Below are positions 24,055-32,394 of a DNA stretch of 64,000 nt, piece by piece. The notes under the pieces are model-generated. The model made no database searches and was not told the origin of the DNA. It worked only from the letters and a program-made list of their open reading frames with translations. Position 1 is the first letter of the stretch. Each line of letters opens with the position of its first letter. The position numbers were made by a program, and so were the translations under genes. This DNA comes from an uncultured Eubacteriales bacterium (GTDB lineage: Bacteria; Bacillota; Clostridia; Oscillospirales; Acutalibacteraceae), in assembly GCA_910584745.1 (NCBI GenBank), contig CAJUDG010000011.1, forward strand, positions 62,001 through 126,000, read 5' to 3'.

Positions 24055-24531
24055 TTACAGATCCCTTACGGCGACAATCTCCTCGCCGCACATCTCGCCG
24101 TTCTCGATAAAGCCGAACCTGTGATAGAGCTCCCGGGCGGCGGTATTCTCCGGCTCATAGCTGAGCCAGACCTTGTCACTTGGGCCCAGCGGCCTTCCCC
24201 GAAGGTACTCAAGGCAAACCTCCATGGCCCGCTTTCCAAGCCCGCGCCCCTGGTGTCTGCGGTCTATCATGAACCGCCACAGGCAATAACTGTCCCTTGC
24301 GCTCTCAGGCTCGTCCGGGTCGTCCAGGCTCCCATAACCGAACATCACGAACCCCACCGGCCCGCCGCTCTCGTATATCCCGAAGGGCTGGGCCGCGTGC
24401 CCGCCGCTTACGGCCACATAGGCCTCCGCAAGGCTCAGCACGTTTGGGGCCACAAACCCCTTCTGGTCCTCCCGGACCTCCAGGGCCATAAGCTCATCGA
24501 TATTATCAAAGGTTATCTTCCGAAGTTCCAA
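24055..24531 (-). CDS. GNAT family N-acetyltransferase
   Basis: 158 residues. Acetyl-CoA-binding signature RRHQGRGLGKRAMEVCLEYLR (about 90-110), preceded by beta-4 YCLWRFMIDR and followed by YEPENTAARELYHRFGF. Start codon TTG at 24531 with AAGGAGG 6 nt upstream. It overlaps the end of perR by 26 nt, so the two are coupled. The acetylated substrate is unknown; the N-terminus resembles spermidine-acetyltransferase-like GNATs. Confidence 0.85.
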   Translation of the reverse strand: MELRKITFDNIDELMALEVREDQKGFVAPNVLSLAEAYVAVSGGHAAQPFGIYESGGPVGFVMFGYGSLDDPDEPESARDSYCLWRFMIDRRHQGRGLGKRAMEVCLEYLRGRPLGPSDKVWLSYEPENTAARELYHRFGFIENGEMCGEEIVAVRDL

Positions 24532-24934
24532 ACTTTTCCTCCTTGTCGAGACAGTCCCGGCAGAGCCCCCTAAAGGTCACGCTGGCCGACTCCACCCTGC
24601 ACCCGCTGCGCTCCGATATGCTCTCAAGCTCTCCGTCTTCCGGCAGCGCATCAAAAACGTCCACCACCGCGCCGCAGCTCTCACATATCAGGTGTGCGTG
24701 CGGGGACGTGTCTCCGTCGAACCGCTCGTGCCCGCCGATGACCCCCAGGCTCGCCGCCTGGCCGGTCTCGGTAAAGCGCCCCAGGTTTCTGTACACGGTC
24801 CCAAGGCTCAGATCGGGATAGAGTGGCTTCAGCCGCCGGTAGACCCACTCCGCCGTGGGGTGCGCATCCGTGTCCCGCAGGGCGCAGAGGATAGCTTCCC
24901 GCTTCCTGCTGAAATTTTCCCGCCCCCTGGGCAC
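24506..24934 (-). CDS. perR: Fur family regulator, PerR-like
   Basis: About 142 residues. I favour GTG 24934 (9 nt from AAAGGAG); GTGs at 24940 and 24943 are also possible. It has a winged helix (KREAILCALRDTDAHPTAEWVY and LSLGTVYRNLGRF), a regulatory-metal segment (ERFDGDTSPHAHLICESCGAV) and a second CxxC (CRDCLDK) for structural zinc. The four Cys and the D-x-HxH pattern point to PerR rather than Fur, in line with the peroxide-defence genes beside it. A Fur/PerR-type box at 24994-25008 suggests autoregulation. Confidence 0.85.
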   Translation of the reverse strand: MPRGRENFSRKREAILCALRDTDAHPTAEWVYRRLKPLYPDLSLGTVYRNLGRFTETGQAASLGVIGGHERFDGDTSPHAHLICESCGAVVDVFDALPEDGELESISERSGCRVESASVTFRGLCRDCLDKEEKFGTSEDNL

Positions 24935-24993
24935 ACGCACCACTCCTTTCCCCGGCGAGATACATTATAGCACAGCTTCCAGAATTTGTAAAG

Positions 24994-25008
24994 TAGTAAT
25001 CGTTATTA
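24994..25008. promoter_or_regulatory. Fur/PerR-type operator upstream of perR
   Basis: TAGTAAT-C-GTTATTA has 7-1-7 symmetry and matches the PerR box TTATAATNATTATAA at 10 of 14 defined positions. It is 60 nt upstream of the perR start. Confidence 0.55.
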
Positions 25009-25050
25009 TTTTTGATTTTCTTCGGATTCGCGGTCATCTCCCCTTAAAAC

Positions 25051-25713
25051 TCACTTCACCTCGCCCAGCACCCCATGCAGCGCCTTGCGGCTGCGGTCCT
25101 CCGCCACGGCCACCAGCTCGTCCCCGGCATGGAGCACCGTGGAGCCGTTGGGGATCGTCAGCTTCCCCCCACGTATGAGGGATATCACCAGCGTTCCCTT
25201 GGGGAACTCCACGTCCTTCAGGGCCATGCCCTCCCAGGCAGTGTTATATGGCAGGGTCATGGAGCATATCTCCCCCTTGCCCTGGTTAAGGCTGGCGATA
25301 AGGTGCATATGAGCGCTGTCGGCCTCCTGCTCTATCAGCTGCACCACAAGCTCCGTGCTGCTGACCACATCCGTTATCCCCAGGGAGCGGAAGGTCTCGG
25401 CGTTTCTCGGGTCGTTCACCCGGGCGATCACCTTTTTCGCGCCGAAATGCCCTGCCGCCAGCTGGGCGGCTATGAGGTTCACCTGGTCCACACCTGTCAC
25501 GGCCATAACGCAGTCGGCTTTCCTGGCCCCGGCGGCCTCCAGCACCGAGACGGTGCTGCCGTCCCCGGGGAACACCGCCGCGTCCAGCTCGTCGGCCAGC
25601 TTCTGGCATCTGGCCCGGTCCTTTTCGATAAGGCACACCTCGTGCCTTCTCTCCAAAAGCAGACGGGCAAGGCTTCGCCCAGCCTGCCCGCCGCCCACAA
25701 CTATCATGCGCAT
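25051..25713 (-). CDS. TrkA/KtrA-type NAD-binding potassium regulator (second of pair)
   Basis: 220 residues. The RCK-N domain has the Rossmann start MIVVGGGQAGRSLARLL, acidic IEKD after beta-2, and an RVNDPRN segment. The C-terminal RCK-C domain has the NGSTVLHAGDELVAV ending. Such subunits gate Trk/Ktr potassium channels in response to nucleotides. The ATG overlaps the stop of the preceding paralogue (TGATG). No trkH/ktrB membrane gene is in the window, so the partner must be encoded elsewhere. Confidence 0.9.
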   Translation of the reverse strand: MRMIVVGGGQAGRSLARLLLERRHEVCLIEKDRARCQKLADELDAAVFPGDGSTVSVLEAAGARKADCVMAVTGVDQVNLIAAQLAAGHFGAKKVIARVNDPRNAETFRSLGITDVVSSTELVVQLIEQEADSAHMHLIASLNQGKGEICSMTLPYNTAWEGMALKDVEFPKGTLVISLIRGGKLTIPNGSTVLHAGDELVAVAEDRSRKALHGVLGEVK

Positions 25714-26330
25714 CAGTCTATCCTCCTGCTTATCACCATCACGTCGCCCTCCATAAGGGCTATGCCCCCGGCGGTCTCCTTGAGCACAAACTCCCCGTCC
25801 GGCCTTATCACCGCGAAGATGCCGCAGCCGGGCAGGTCCACACTGTTTGTGGACTGGCCGAAGTACCGCCGCTCCACCGGGCGCAGCTCTAATGAGACCG
25901 TGGCGTTGCCGAAATTCACCTGCTTATTCTCCAATGGCGACAGCAGATCCGTCACCAGCTTATCGCAGGCCATATTGGTGGGGCACACCGTGCGCACGTC
26001 TCCGTCGAAGATTTCCTCGCGCTCGGGGTCCGCCACCCTGGCGGCCACGCGTTCCACCTTAAAGAGGCGCTTCGCTATCTGGCCCACGGCGATGTTCAGG
26101 TTGTCGTCCCCGGTGGTAACAGCCACCGCGTCGCAGCTGCCTATGCCGGCCCTTCTGAGGACGTTCAGGTCCATGGGAAAGCCCACGAAGGTCACCCCGC
26201 CGAAATCCGGGGGCAGCAGAGAGAGGTTCTCCGCGCTCTCGTCCACAACGGCCACCCCGTGCCCAAGGCTGTCCAGCCGCTCGGCCACGGCCCGGCCCAG
26301 AAGACCGCTGCCCACTATCAGCACGTCCAT
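25713..26330 (-). CDS. TrkA-type NAD-binding potassium regulator (first of pair)
   Basis: 205 residues. RCK-N start MDVLIVGSGLLGRAVAERL, acidic VVDES, then RVADPER; RCK-C ends with LMEGDVMVISRR. It is a diverged paralogue of the next gene with the same domain order; the two probably form a hetero-ring on one channel (inference). It starts 2 nt after the end of the SH3 lipoprotein gene, so all three may form one operon. Confidence 0.88.
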   Translation of the reverse strand: MDVLIVGSGLLGRAVAERLDSLGHGVAVVDESAENLSLLPPDFGGVTFVGFPMDLNVLRRAGIGSCDAVAVTTGDDNLNIAVGQIAKRLFKVERVAARVADPEREEIFDGDVRTVCPTNMACDKLVTDLLSPLENKQVNFGNATVSLELRPVERRYFGQSTNSVDLPGCGIFAVIRPDGEFVLKETAGGIALMEGDVMVISRRID

Positions 26331-26331
26331 T

Positions 26332-26910
26332 TTACTCGCCGTCCTCGTTGTCAGAGCTGGCGTTATTCCCCGCCTGGCTCCCCGTTCCTGTGGGGGCGGG
26401 GGTGGCGCCGGCGCCGGGCTCCCCGGAGGGCTCCGGCGTGGGTGTGGCGGAGGCGCTGGACTTAAGGGCGTTGTACCGCTCCACGGTCACGTCGATGACC
26501 TTTACGAACTCGGCCGCGACATAGCCCGTGCCGCCGTTATATGACACCTGATACCAGCCGTCCTGGGCCGTGTCGGTCAGAAGGGCCAGCTCCTCTCCGT
26601 CCTCGACCACGCCGAGTATGTCCGCCTCGGTAGAGCCGGACTCCCGCACGTTCAGAGAGTCGTCCACCGTCACCCGCACGGCCTTGGCCGTGGGCAGGGG
26701 CGTTGGCGAGGGGGTGTTGATCGGTATCACCGCGGACACGTCCGAGGACCCGGAGCTGCTGTCGTCCTTCCCCTTATCCTTGTCCCCGCCGCAGGCCGCC
26801 AGAGTGCCGGTGAGCACGCACCCGGCAAAGAGCAGGGCCAAGCCCCGCCTTATGACTATCCCCTTTATCCTCCCGCTGTTTTCCTTTCCCATGCCGACTG
26901 AACCTTTCAT
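26332..26910 (-). CDS. SH3-domain lipoprotein
   Basis: About 192 residues from the ATG at 26910 (GGGAAGGCGGGAAAG before it). The lipoprotein signal is RRGLALLFAGCVLTGTLAAC with the lipidated Cys in LAAC-GG. An Asp/Lys/Ser-rich spacer follows, then a bacterial SH3 domain (VRVTVDDSLNVRESGSTEADILGVVEDGEEL, about 85-150) and a Pro/Thr/Gly-rich tail. SH3 domains of this kind bind cell wall peptides. It lies directly upstream of two cytosolic TrkA-like genes; whether that pairing is functional is unclear. Confidence 0.82.
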   Translation of the reverse strand: MKGSVGMGKENSGRIKGIVIRRGLALLFAGCVLTGTLAACGGDKDKGKDDSSSGSSDVSAVIPINTPSPTPLPTAKAVRVTVDDSLNVRESGSTEADILGVVEDGEELALLTDTAQDGWYQVSYNGGTGYVAAEFVKVIDVTVERYNALKSSASATPTPEPSGEPGAGATPAPTGTGSQAGNNASSDNEDGE

Positions 26911-27149
26911 TGCTTTCCCGCCTTCCCAACATTTATTTTTAATATAGACATTTAATTGCATTTTGCACTCTCAATATAATATAGACGCGGGGCCCCTCCC
27001 CAAGGTAAGCCCATCGCGCAAAAAAAGCTACCGCCCCCCCTTTTACGGATCTTCTATCATATATATTTTAACATAATTTGCGGAAAAGTCCACCTGTATT
27101 TTAAAATTTCCGGCAGATTCACGCAACTTTTTTCCGGGGCGAAAATACG
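26911..27149. other. AT-rich intergenic region between the divergent SH3 lipoprotein and rpsB genes
   Basis: About 240 bases before the rpsB promoter. It holds the ATTAAA/TATATT-rich upstream region of the lipoprotein gene, a C-run (CCGCCCCCCC near 27030-27040) and an AT-rich stretch (27055-27085). I see no ORF, RNA gene or clear inverted repeat. Confidence 0.6.
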
Positions 27150-27179
27150 TTGACAAATTCCCAGCTTTTGTGGTATAAT
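27150..27179 (+). promoter_or_regulatory. rpsB-tsf promoter
   Basis: TTGACA (27150-27155), an 18-nt spacer and TATAAT (27174-27179), preceded by a T-rich element. Confidence 0.8.
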
Positions 27180-27198
27180 ATCAGACGCCAAAACACAC

Positions 27199-27255
27199 GC
27201 AGGAAAGCGGCTCTGGTCCGGGGACACCCGGCGCGCCGGAAAATCTCTTTCCTGC
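27199..27255 (+). promoter_or_regulatory. Structured rpsB leader
   Basis: GCAGGAAAG (27199-27207) pairs with CTTTCCTGC (27247-27255) and encloses a second hairpin CCGGG-GACA-CCCGG (27218-27231) and a GC-rich segment. It lies within the 100-nt leader just ahead of the S2 ribosome binding site, a position typical of autoregulatory r-protein leaders. No match to a named leader family is claimed. Confidence 0.5.
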
Positions 27256-27283
27256 GGAGGAAAAAACCAGGAGGTAATTTTAA

Positions 27284-28045
27284 ATGGCAGTAGTATCTAT
27301 GAAGCAGCTTTTGGAGGCCGGCGTACACTTCGGCCACCAGACCCGCCGCTGGAACCCGAAGATGGCCCCCTATATCTTCACCGAGCGCAACGGCATCTAC
27401 ATTATCGATCTTCAGAAGACCGTTCGCAAGCTGGAGGAGGCCTATAACTTTGTGCGGGACCTGTCCGCCGAGGGGAAGAACGTGCTGTTCGTGGGCACCA
27501 AGAAGCAGGCCCAGGAGAGCGTTAAGGAGGAGGCCCAGCGTGCCGGGGCATACTATGTGAACGCCAGATGGCTGGGCGGTATGCTGACGAACTTCACCAC
27601 CATCCGCACCCGGATACAGCGTCTTGCGCAGCTTCGCAAGATGGAGGAGGACGGCACCTTTGAGCTGCTCCCCAAGAAGGAGGTCACAAAGCTTCAGCTG
27701 GAGATAGAGAAGCTGGAGAAGTACCTGGGCGGCATCAAGGAGATGCGCAGCTATCCCGGGGCACTGTTCATCGTTGACCCCCGCAAGGAGCGCATAGCCG
27801 TATCTGAGGCCCGGAAGCTTGGCATCCCGATCGTAGCCATCGTGGACACCAACTGTGACCCGGACGAGATAGATTATGTGATACCCGGCAACGACGACGC
27901 CATCCGCGCCGTTAAGCTTATCGCCAGCGCCATGGCCGACGCCGTTATCGAGGGCCGCGAGGGCCAGATGGGCGCGGCTGCCCGTCAGGAGGAAGCTGAC
28001 GAGGCCGAAGACACCGAGGAGACCGCAGAGCCCACCGAGGAGTAA
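27284..28045 (+). CDS. rpsB: 30S ribosomal protein S2
   Basis: 253 residues with family signatures: [24 protein letters not shown] at the start, [21 protein letters not shown] and [12 protein letters not shown]. An acidic 25-residue tail ([18 protein letters not shown]) is typical of Clostridia. S2 binds the small subunit late in assembly and helps recruit S1-like factors. RBS AGGAGG. First gene of rpsB-tsf; a two-hairpin repeat sits between the two genes. Confidence 0.98.
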   Translation: MAVVSMKQLLEAGVHFGHQTRRWNPKMAPYIFTERNGIYIIDLQKTVRKLEEAYNFVRDLSAEGKNVLFVGTKKQAQESVKEEAQRAGAYYVNARWLGGMLTNFTTIRTRIQRLAQLRKMEEDGTFELLPKKEVTKLQLEIEKLEKYLGGIKEMRSYPGALFIVDPRKERIAVSEARKLGIPIVAIVDTNCDPDEIDYVIPGNDDAIRAVKLIASAMADAVIEGREGQMGAAARQEEADEAEDTEETAEPTEE

Positions 28046-28048
28046 GTT

Positions 28049-28115
28049 GCGCGGTCCAGGGGCGTTAGGCCCCTGGCAGGGTGTGGGGCAGCGCCCCACG
28101 ACCTTGCCGTAAGGC
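28049..28115. repeat. Two-hairpin intergenic repeat, copy B
   Basis: CCAGGGGCGTTAGGCCCCTGG-type hairpin followed by GTGGGGCAGCGCCCCAC (28082-28098) and ACCTTGCCG. It lies inside the rpsB-tsf operon. Confidence 0.75.
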
Positions 28116-28197
28116 AATAAAGTAATATAAAGAAAATATGGCTATTTTCGCAGAAAATGACTATAATACCCCAATATATGGAAAGGAAGTAATCCCC

Positions 28198-29112
28198 ATG
28201 AATTTCACCGCCAAAGACGTAGCCGCTCTCCGCGAGAAGACCGGCTGCGGCATGATGGACTGCAAAAAGGCCCTGACGGAAGCCGAGGGCAACATGGACA
28301 AGGCCATTGACCTTCTGCGCGAAAAGGGCCTTGCCGCCGCCACCAAAAAGGCCGGCCGCATAGCCGCCGAGGGCGTAGCCTTTGCCAAGGTAAGCGACTG
28401 CGGCAAGGTAGCCGCCGTCATCGAGGTCAACGCCGAGACCGACTTTGTGGCCAAGAACGCCGAGTTCCAGGCTTTCGTACAGACCGCCGCCGACACTGTC
28501 ATCGCCGAGAACCCCGCCGATGTTGACGCCCTGCTCCAGAGCAAAGCCGCCGGCAGCGAGATGACCGTGGGCGAGCTGCTCACCGAGAAGATCCAGACCA
28601 TCGGCGAGAACATCAAGGTCCGCCGCTTCGCCCGCTATGAGGGCGCTGTGACCTCCTATGTCCACGCCGGGGGCCGTATCGGCGTTATCGTGAAGTTCGC
28701 CGTTGACGAGAACGTTGCCGCCACCGAGGGCTTCAAGACCTACGCCCACAACGTGGCCATGCAGATAGCCGCCCTGAATCCCGAGTACCTGGACGAGGCC
28801 TCCGTGCCCGCCGAGCGCGTGCAGAAGGAGAAGGACATCCTCACCCAGCAGATAGTCGACGAGGGCAAGCCCGCCAACATCGCCGAGAAGATAGTCACCG
28901 GCCGCCTCCAGAAGTTCTTCAAGGAGATCTGCCTTGTGGACCAGGCCTACGTGCAGGACGGCAATATGAGCGTCAAGCAGTACACCGAGAGCGTCGCCAA
29001 GGAGCTGGGCGGCGACATCAAGATCGAGGCGTTCACCCGCTTCGAGAAGGGCGAGGGCCTTGAGAAGCGCGAGGACAACTTCGCCGAGGAGATCGCCAGC
29101 ATGGTGAAGTAA
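28198..29112 (+). CDS. tsf: Elongation factor Ts
   Basis: 304 residues. UBA-like N-terminus with the conserved ALREKTGCGMMDCKKAL, then CxxG-type core segments (TDFVAKNAEFQAF, GRIGVIVKF, AMQIAALNPEYL) and a C-terminal coiled region. It recycles EF-Tu-GDP. Start at ATG 28198 after GGAAAGGAAG. Ends before a strong terminator. Confidence 0.98.
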   Translation: MNFTAKDVAALREKTGCGMMDCKKALTEAEGNMDKAIDLLREKGLAAATKKAGRIAAEGVAFAKVSDCGKVAAVIEVNAETDFVAKNAEFQAFVQTAADTVIAENPADVDALLQSKAAGSEMTVGELLTEKIQTIGENIKVRRFARYEGAVTSYVHAGGRIGVIVKFAVDENVAATEGFKTYAHNVAMQIAALNPEYLDEASVPAERVQKEKDILTQQIVDEGKPANIAEKIVTGRLQKFFKEICLVDQAYVQDGNMSVKQYTESVAKELGGDIKIEAFTRFEKGEGLEKREDNFAEEIASMVK

Positions 29113-29124
29113 GACAGAAACACC

Positions 29125-29158
29125 GGGGGACATTCGGAAGGATGTCCCCCTTATTTTT
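29125..29158 (+). terminator. Terminator of rpsB-tsf
   Basis: GGGGGACAT (29125-29133) pairs with ATGTCCCCC (29142-29150), followed by TTATTTTTT. Confidence 0.9.
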
Positions 29159-29173
29159 TATCGGGAGGTAAAA

Positions 29174-29998
29174 ATGAGCGAATACTATGAGATGTATATG
29201 AGGTGCTTTCCGGAGTACCCCACCACCCCGGAGAACTTCCAGTCCCTGCTGCGGCCTGATTTGGCACATATAGTGGAGCGCCGGGAGGATGGCAGGCTTT
29301 TGGGGTTCGCCCTTGTGCACGGCGAATCAATTCCCCTGCTCTGCGTGGACGAAAGCTATCGCTGCCGGGGCATAGGCAGTGGGCTTCTTGAGGAGTGCGA
29401 GGCTTATCTTCGGGAGCAGGGCACCGGTAATGTCTCTATCGGCTGCGGCCCCCACTACCTTTTGCAGGGCGTGCCCCAGGGCCCGGCTGTAGGCTTCTTT
29501 GAAAAGCGCGGCTATACGGCGGAATGGTCCAGCATCAACATGGCCTTGGACCTTGGTACGTTCCAGCACGACCAACTGAGCATACCCCCGGCCCCCGCCG
29601 GGACCGGCTACCGCTTTGCGGGCGAGGGGGACATCCCCGCCCTGCTGAAAGCCGTTGAGGCCGCCGAGGACGGCTGGGTGGATATCTTCGCCCACTGCGC
29701 CGACCCCATACTTTTGGCGGAGCTGGACGGCGTGATAGCCGGGTTCGAGATACTCTCCGTTGATGGCGGCTACTTTATGGCCCCCGGCGAGCGTGTGGGC
29801 AGCGTGGGATGTGTTGGTGTGGTCCCTGATAAGCGCGAGCGCGGTATTGGCCTTGCAATGGTTGCCCAGGGTGTGAAGTGGCTTAAAGAGCGGGGGTGCA
29901 CGCAGATCGAGCTGCGGTATACCTGGCTTGAGAGCTGGTATGGGAAGCTGGGGTTCAAATCGGTTTCCAGGCAGTGGATGGGTGAGAAGAAACTGTAA
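29174..29998 (+). CDS. Protein with two GNAT acetyltransferase domains
   Basis: 274 residues holding two GNAT modules. The first (about 20-130) has DESYRCRGIGSGLLEECEAYL as its CoA loop; the second (about 140-270) has PDKRERGIGLAMVAQGVKWLKERG and ends with the YGKLGFKSVSRQW strand. Tandem GNATs of this length occur in Firmicutes, including mycothiol-synthase-like proteins; the substrate is unknown. RBS GGGAGG, just after the tsf terminator. Confidence 0.85.
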   Translation: MSEYYEMYMRCFPEYPTTPENFQSLLRPDLAHIVERREDGRLLGFALVHGESIPLLCVDESYRCRGIGSGLLEECEAYLREQGTGNVSIGCGPHYLLQGVPQGPAVGFFEKRGYTAEWSSINMALDLGTFQHDQLSIPPAPAGTGYRFAGEGDIPALLKAVEAAEDGWVDIFAHCADPILLAELDGVIAGFEILSVDGGYFMAPGERVGSVGCVGVVPDKRERGIGLAMVAQGVKWLKERGCTQIELRYTWLESWYGKLGFKSVSRQWMGEKKL

Positions 29999-30004
29999 AG
30001 TAAA

Positions 30005-30036
30005 TTGGCTTTCCTTTTGGAAAGCCAAACTTTTTT
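30005..30036 (+). terminator. Terminator of the double-GNAT gene
   Basis: TTGGCTTTCC-TTTT-GGAAAGCCAA, then ACTTTTTTG, 6 nt after the stop codon. Confidence 0.9.
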
Positions 30037-30057
30037 GTGTACGCTTTTGGCGCTGTC

Positions 30058-30120
30058 GCGCAAGGTCGTGGGGCTCTGCCCCACACCCTGCCACTTTTGA
30101 AAAAGTGGACAAAACTTTTA
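30058..30120. repeat. Two-hairpin intergenic repeat, copy C
   Basis: GTGGGGCTCTGCCCCAC (30068-30084) and CCACTTTTGAAAAAGTGG (30091-30108), then ACAAAACTTTTA. It shares the CCACTTTTGAAAAAGTGG hairpin, exactly, with copy A. Located at the 3' end of era, oriented on the minus strand. Confidence 0.8.
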
Positions 30121-30132
30121 CGTTTGCCCCCC

Positions 30133-31038
30133 TTACAGTTCCAGGTCTCTCAAAGAGAATCCCATCCCCTGCAGCGTCTCCGGCCTCTGCCGCCAGTCCT
30201 CCTTCACCTTCACCCATAGCTGCAAGTTCACCCTGCACCCAAAGAACTCCTCCAAATCTTTCCGCGCCGCGCTCCCGATTCGCCGGAGCATATCTCCGCC
30301 CTTACCTATCAGTATGCCCTTATGGTTGGGCTTCTCGCAGTAGAGGGTCACATGTATCTCCAAAAGCTCCCCCTTCTCCTGCATATGCTCCGTCACCGCC
30401 GCCACCCCGTGGGGCACCTCCTGCTCCAAAAGCCGCAGCACCTTCTCCCGCACCAGCTCCGCCGCCAGCACCGGCTCCGTCTGGTCCGTCAGCGTATCCT
30501 CCGGGAACAGCCACCCTCCCGGCAGCGTCAGGCCCCGAAGCTCCTCCAGCAGCGCCTCCATGCCGTCGCCCTTCTCCGCGGACACCGGCACCACCGCCTC
30601 AAAGCTGTAGAGCCCGGAATACTCCGCTATCTGCTCCATGAGCTTCGTCTTGTCCCCCAAAAGGTCTATCTTGTTTATGGCCAGCACCGCCGGCACATGC
30701 CCCTTCTTGAACCGCCCGATAAGCTCCTCGTCGGCCTTGGACAGCGGCGCGCCCGCCTGTACCACCAGAAGGCAGGAGTCCACCCCCTCTATGGCCGCCG
30801 TCACCGAGCGCACCATATAGTCCCCTAGCGAGTTCCTGGGCTTCAAAAGCCCCGGCGTGTCCAAAAACACCAGCTGGTCCTCCCTCTCGGTCAGCACGCC
30901 CATTATCCGCGTGCGGGTGGTCTGGGGCTTCTTCGACACGATGGCTATCTTCTCCCCGATAAGCTTGTTCAGTATGGTGGATTTCCCCACATTGGGCCGC
31001 CCCACGATGGCGATGTATGCTGATCTTTGAGTATCCAT
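30133..31038 (-). CDS. era: GTPase Era
   Basis: 301 residues. G1 GRPNVGKST, G3 DTPGL, G4 NKID; C-terminal KH domain with GILIGKGGDMLRRIG. Era binds the 3' end of 16S rRNA during 30S maturation. It is the last gene of the operon yqfC-yqfD-phoH-ybeY-dgkA-(two unknown genes)-era. In many relatives yqzL and recO come next; here they are 22 kb away. Confidence 0.97.
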   Translation of the reverse strand: MDTQRSAYIAIVGRPNVGKSTILNKLIGEKIAIVSKKPQTTRTRIMGVLTEREDQLVFLDTPGLLKPRNSLGDYMVRSVTAAIEGVDSCLLVVQAGAPLSKADEELIGRFKKGHVPAVLAINKIDLLGDKTKLMEQIAEYSGLYSFEAVVPVSAEKGDGMEALLEELRGLTLPGGWLFPEDTLTDQTEPVLAAELVREKVLRLLEQEVPHGVAAVTEHMQEKGELLEIHVTLYCEKPNHKGILIGKGGDMLRRIGSAARKDLEEFFGCRVNLQLWVKVKEDWRQRPETLQGMGFSLRDLEL

Positions 31039-31078
31039 AGTTTCCCTTTTCTTTAAAAATTTTTATCCCTCAAGATTT

Positions 31079-31492
31079 TTATCCCTCAAGCGCCTTGAGT
31101 ATAGCGCCCCGCTCCCGCGCCGCAAACTCCCGGAACGCCGCGAACCGCTCCTCAAATTCGACCCTTTCCTCCTGGGTGATGCCGTGCTCCCCCTCAGCCG
31201 TGCGCACCATGCGGTTATCCTCCGGCAGACGGTTCCCAAAATACTTGCTGTCCTCGCCCTTCTTGCACATCTTCCCTACCAGCTTGAGGAAGTCCTCATA
31301 TGCCCGCGAGGGCGTGTCATAATGCTTGAGCAGCAGATACCTGAACCCGCCCAGATCCGTATCGTTACAGTCAAATATGCCGCATTCCCGGTCCTTCAGC
31401 AGCAAAAGCACGCCCATTTTGCCCCTCTCCACCACCGCGTAGGTGGCCCCCAGGGCCCGGTTTTCCTCCATCCTGACGGTCGAGCGCACCAT
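31079..31492 (-). CDS. Hypothetical protein between dgkA and era
   Basis: 137 residues from the ATG at 31492, preceded by AAGGGAG; the frame is open further upstream but would overlap the previous gene by 90 nt. It begins MVRSTVRMEENRALGATYAVVERGK, has a middle DLGGFRYLLLKHYDTPSRAYEDFLKLVGK and ends in a charged helix. No domain is recognised; no signal or membrane segment. It follows the next gene upstream by 14 nt. Confidence 0.65.
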   Translation of the reverse strand: MVRSTVRMEENRALGATYAVVERGKMGVLLLLKDRECGIFDCNDTDLGGFRYLLLKHYDTPSRAYEDFLKLVGKMCKKGEDSKYFGNRLPEDNRMVRTAEGEHGITQEERVEFEERFAAFREFAARERGAILKALEG

Positions 31493-31506
31493 GGCATATT
31501 CTCCCT

Positions 31507-31911
31507 TCACGTTCCGGCCTTTTGTCCCAATGAAACGATCTCGCACAAATCGTTCCGCTTCCACTTCAACACCGCGCGGATATCGCCGTTCGAGCATTGC
31601 TCCGGCTCCCTTATTTTCAAGGTCGCGCCGGCGTAAATATCCCCCGGTAAAACCTTATCGTAAATACCCCGCTCAGTTTTAAAGGTGATCCTATCATAAG
31701 ATAAATCATAATCTTCTATAAGCCAATCCTCTAAAGCAACCGTCAGGTAATACCCATCCTCATCATGAAACTTCTCCGCAACGCAGTCAATGGAGAGGGT
31801 CGTATAGGTCACCGGCCCATCCTTCTCCGCGCCGCTCACCGCAGCAAGCCATCCCGCGCCCAGCATAACGCACGCCAGCACAGCCGCCAAAATGACTACC
31901 CTTTTCTTCAT
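31507..31911 (-). CDS. Secreted or membrane-anchored small protein
   Basis: 134 residues. Signal or anchor segment KKRVVILAAVLACVMLGAGWLAAVSGAE (2-29), then a small beta domain of about 100 residues (YTTLSIDCVAEKFHDEDGYYLTVALEDW, KVLPGDIYAGATLKI). The fold resembles small OB-like exported domains, but I cannot name a family. It sits in the otherwise conserved interval between dgkA and era, an uncommon insertion. Confidence 0.65.
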   Translation of the reverse strand: MKKRVVILAAVLACVMLGAGWLAAVSGAEKDGPVTYTTLSIDCVAEKFHDEDGYYLTVALEDWLIEDYDLSYDRITFKTERGIYDKVLPGDIYAGATLKIREPEQCSNGDIRAVLKWKRNDLCEIVSLGQKAGT

Positions 31912-31923
31912 CCTTCCTCCCCC

Positions 31924-32394
31924 TCACTCCTTCTTAAGCGGTACAAGGAAAATAAGCCCCAGGCTAGCCGCCACCGACGCCCCAAACGCCCCCAGCTTCC
32001 AGCCTGTCCCCACTATGTCCATAATGACCGCCCAAAGCTCCGGGCGTAGCAAAACCGCCCCGCCCACAAGCGCGGCGAAAATCGCGTACAAAAGCACCGC
32101 CCCCGCGGCCAGGTCCTTGACCCTGCCTATCTCGGGGTCCTGTTTCTTACACACATGGTCGCAGAGCTTTTCCACGGCGGTGTTCATCGCCTCGGCCCCG
32201 GTCACAAGGCCCATGGAGAGCAGCAGGCAGGCAAGCTCCCCCCGCCCAAGGCCCATCTTAAGGGCGAAGAACAGCACATATCCGCAGGCGGCGGCATGTA
32301 TGCGCATGTTCCTCTCAGAGCGAAGGCAGAGCCATGCCCCCCTGAAAGCGTCCCTAAAGCTCTCAAAAAGGCTCCGTCTTTTATCCGGTCTCAT
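31924..32394 (-). CDS. dgkA: Diacylglycerol/undecaprenol kinase family protein
   Basis: 156 residues with three membrane helices. Family motifs are ERNMRIHAAACGYV, the catalytic EAMNTAVEKLCDHV and KDLAAGAVLL. In Firmicutes this protein phosphorylates undecaprenol to refill the lipid carrier pool. The ATG overlaps the ybeY stop (ATGA). Confidence 0.94.
   Translation of the reverse strand: MRPDKRRSLFESFRDAFRGAWLCLRSERNMRIHAAACGYVLFFALKMGLGRGELACLLLSMGLVTGAEAMNTAVEKLCDHVCKKQDPEIGRVKDLAAGAVLLYAIFAALVGGAVLLRPELWAVIMDIVGTGWKLGAFGASVAASLGLIFLVPLKKE

Noticed and set aside
27985..29133. 382-codon minus-strand frame over tsf
   Set aside because: Complement of tsf; its Leu/Gly/Val-rich sequence arises from high third-position GC. 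EF-Ts on the other strand is certain.
31493..31597. Extended N-terminus of the 137-residue protein
   Set aside because: It would overlap the preceding gene by 90 nt; ATG 31492 has a well-placed AAGGGAG.
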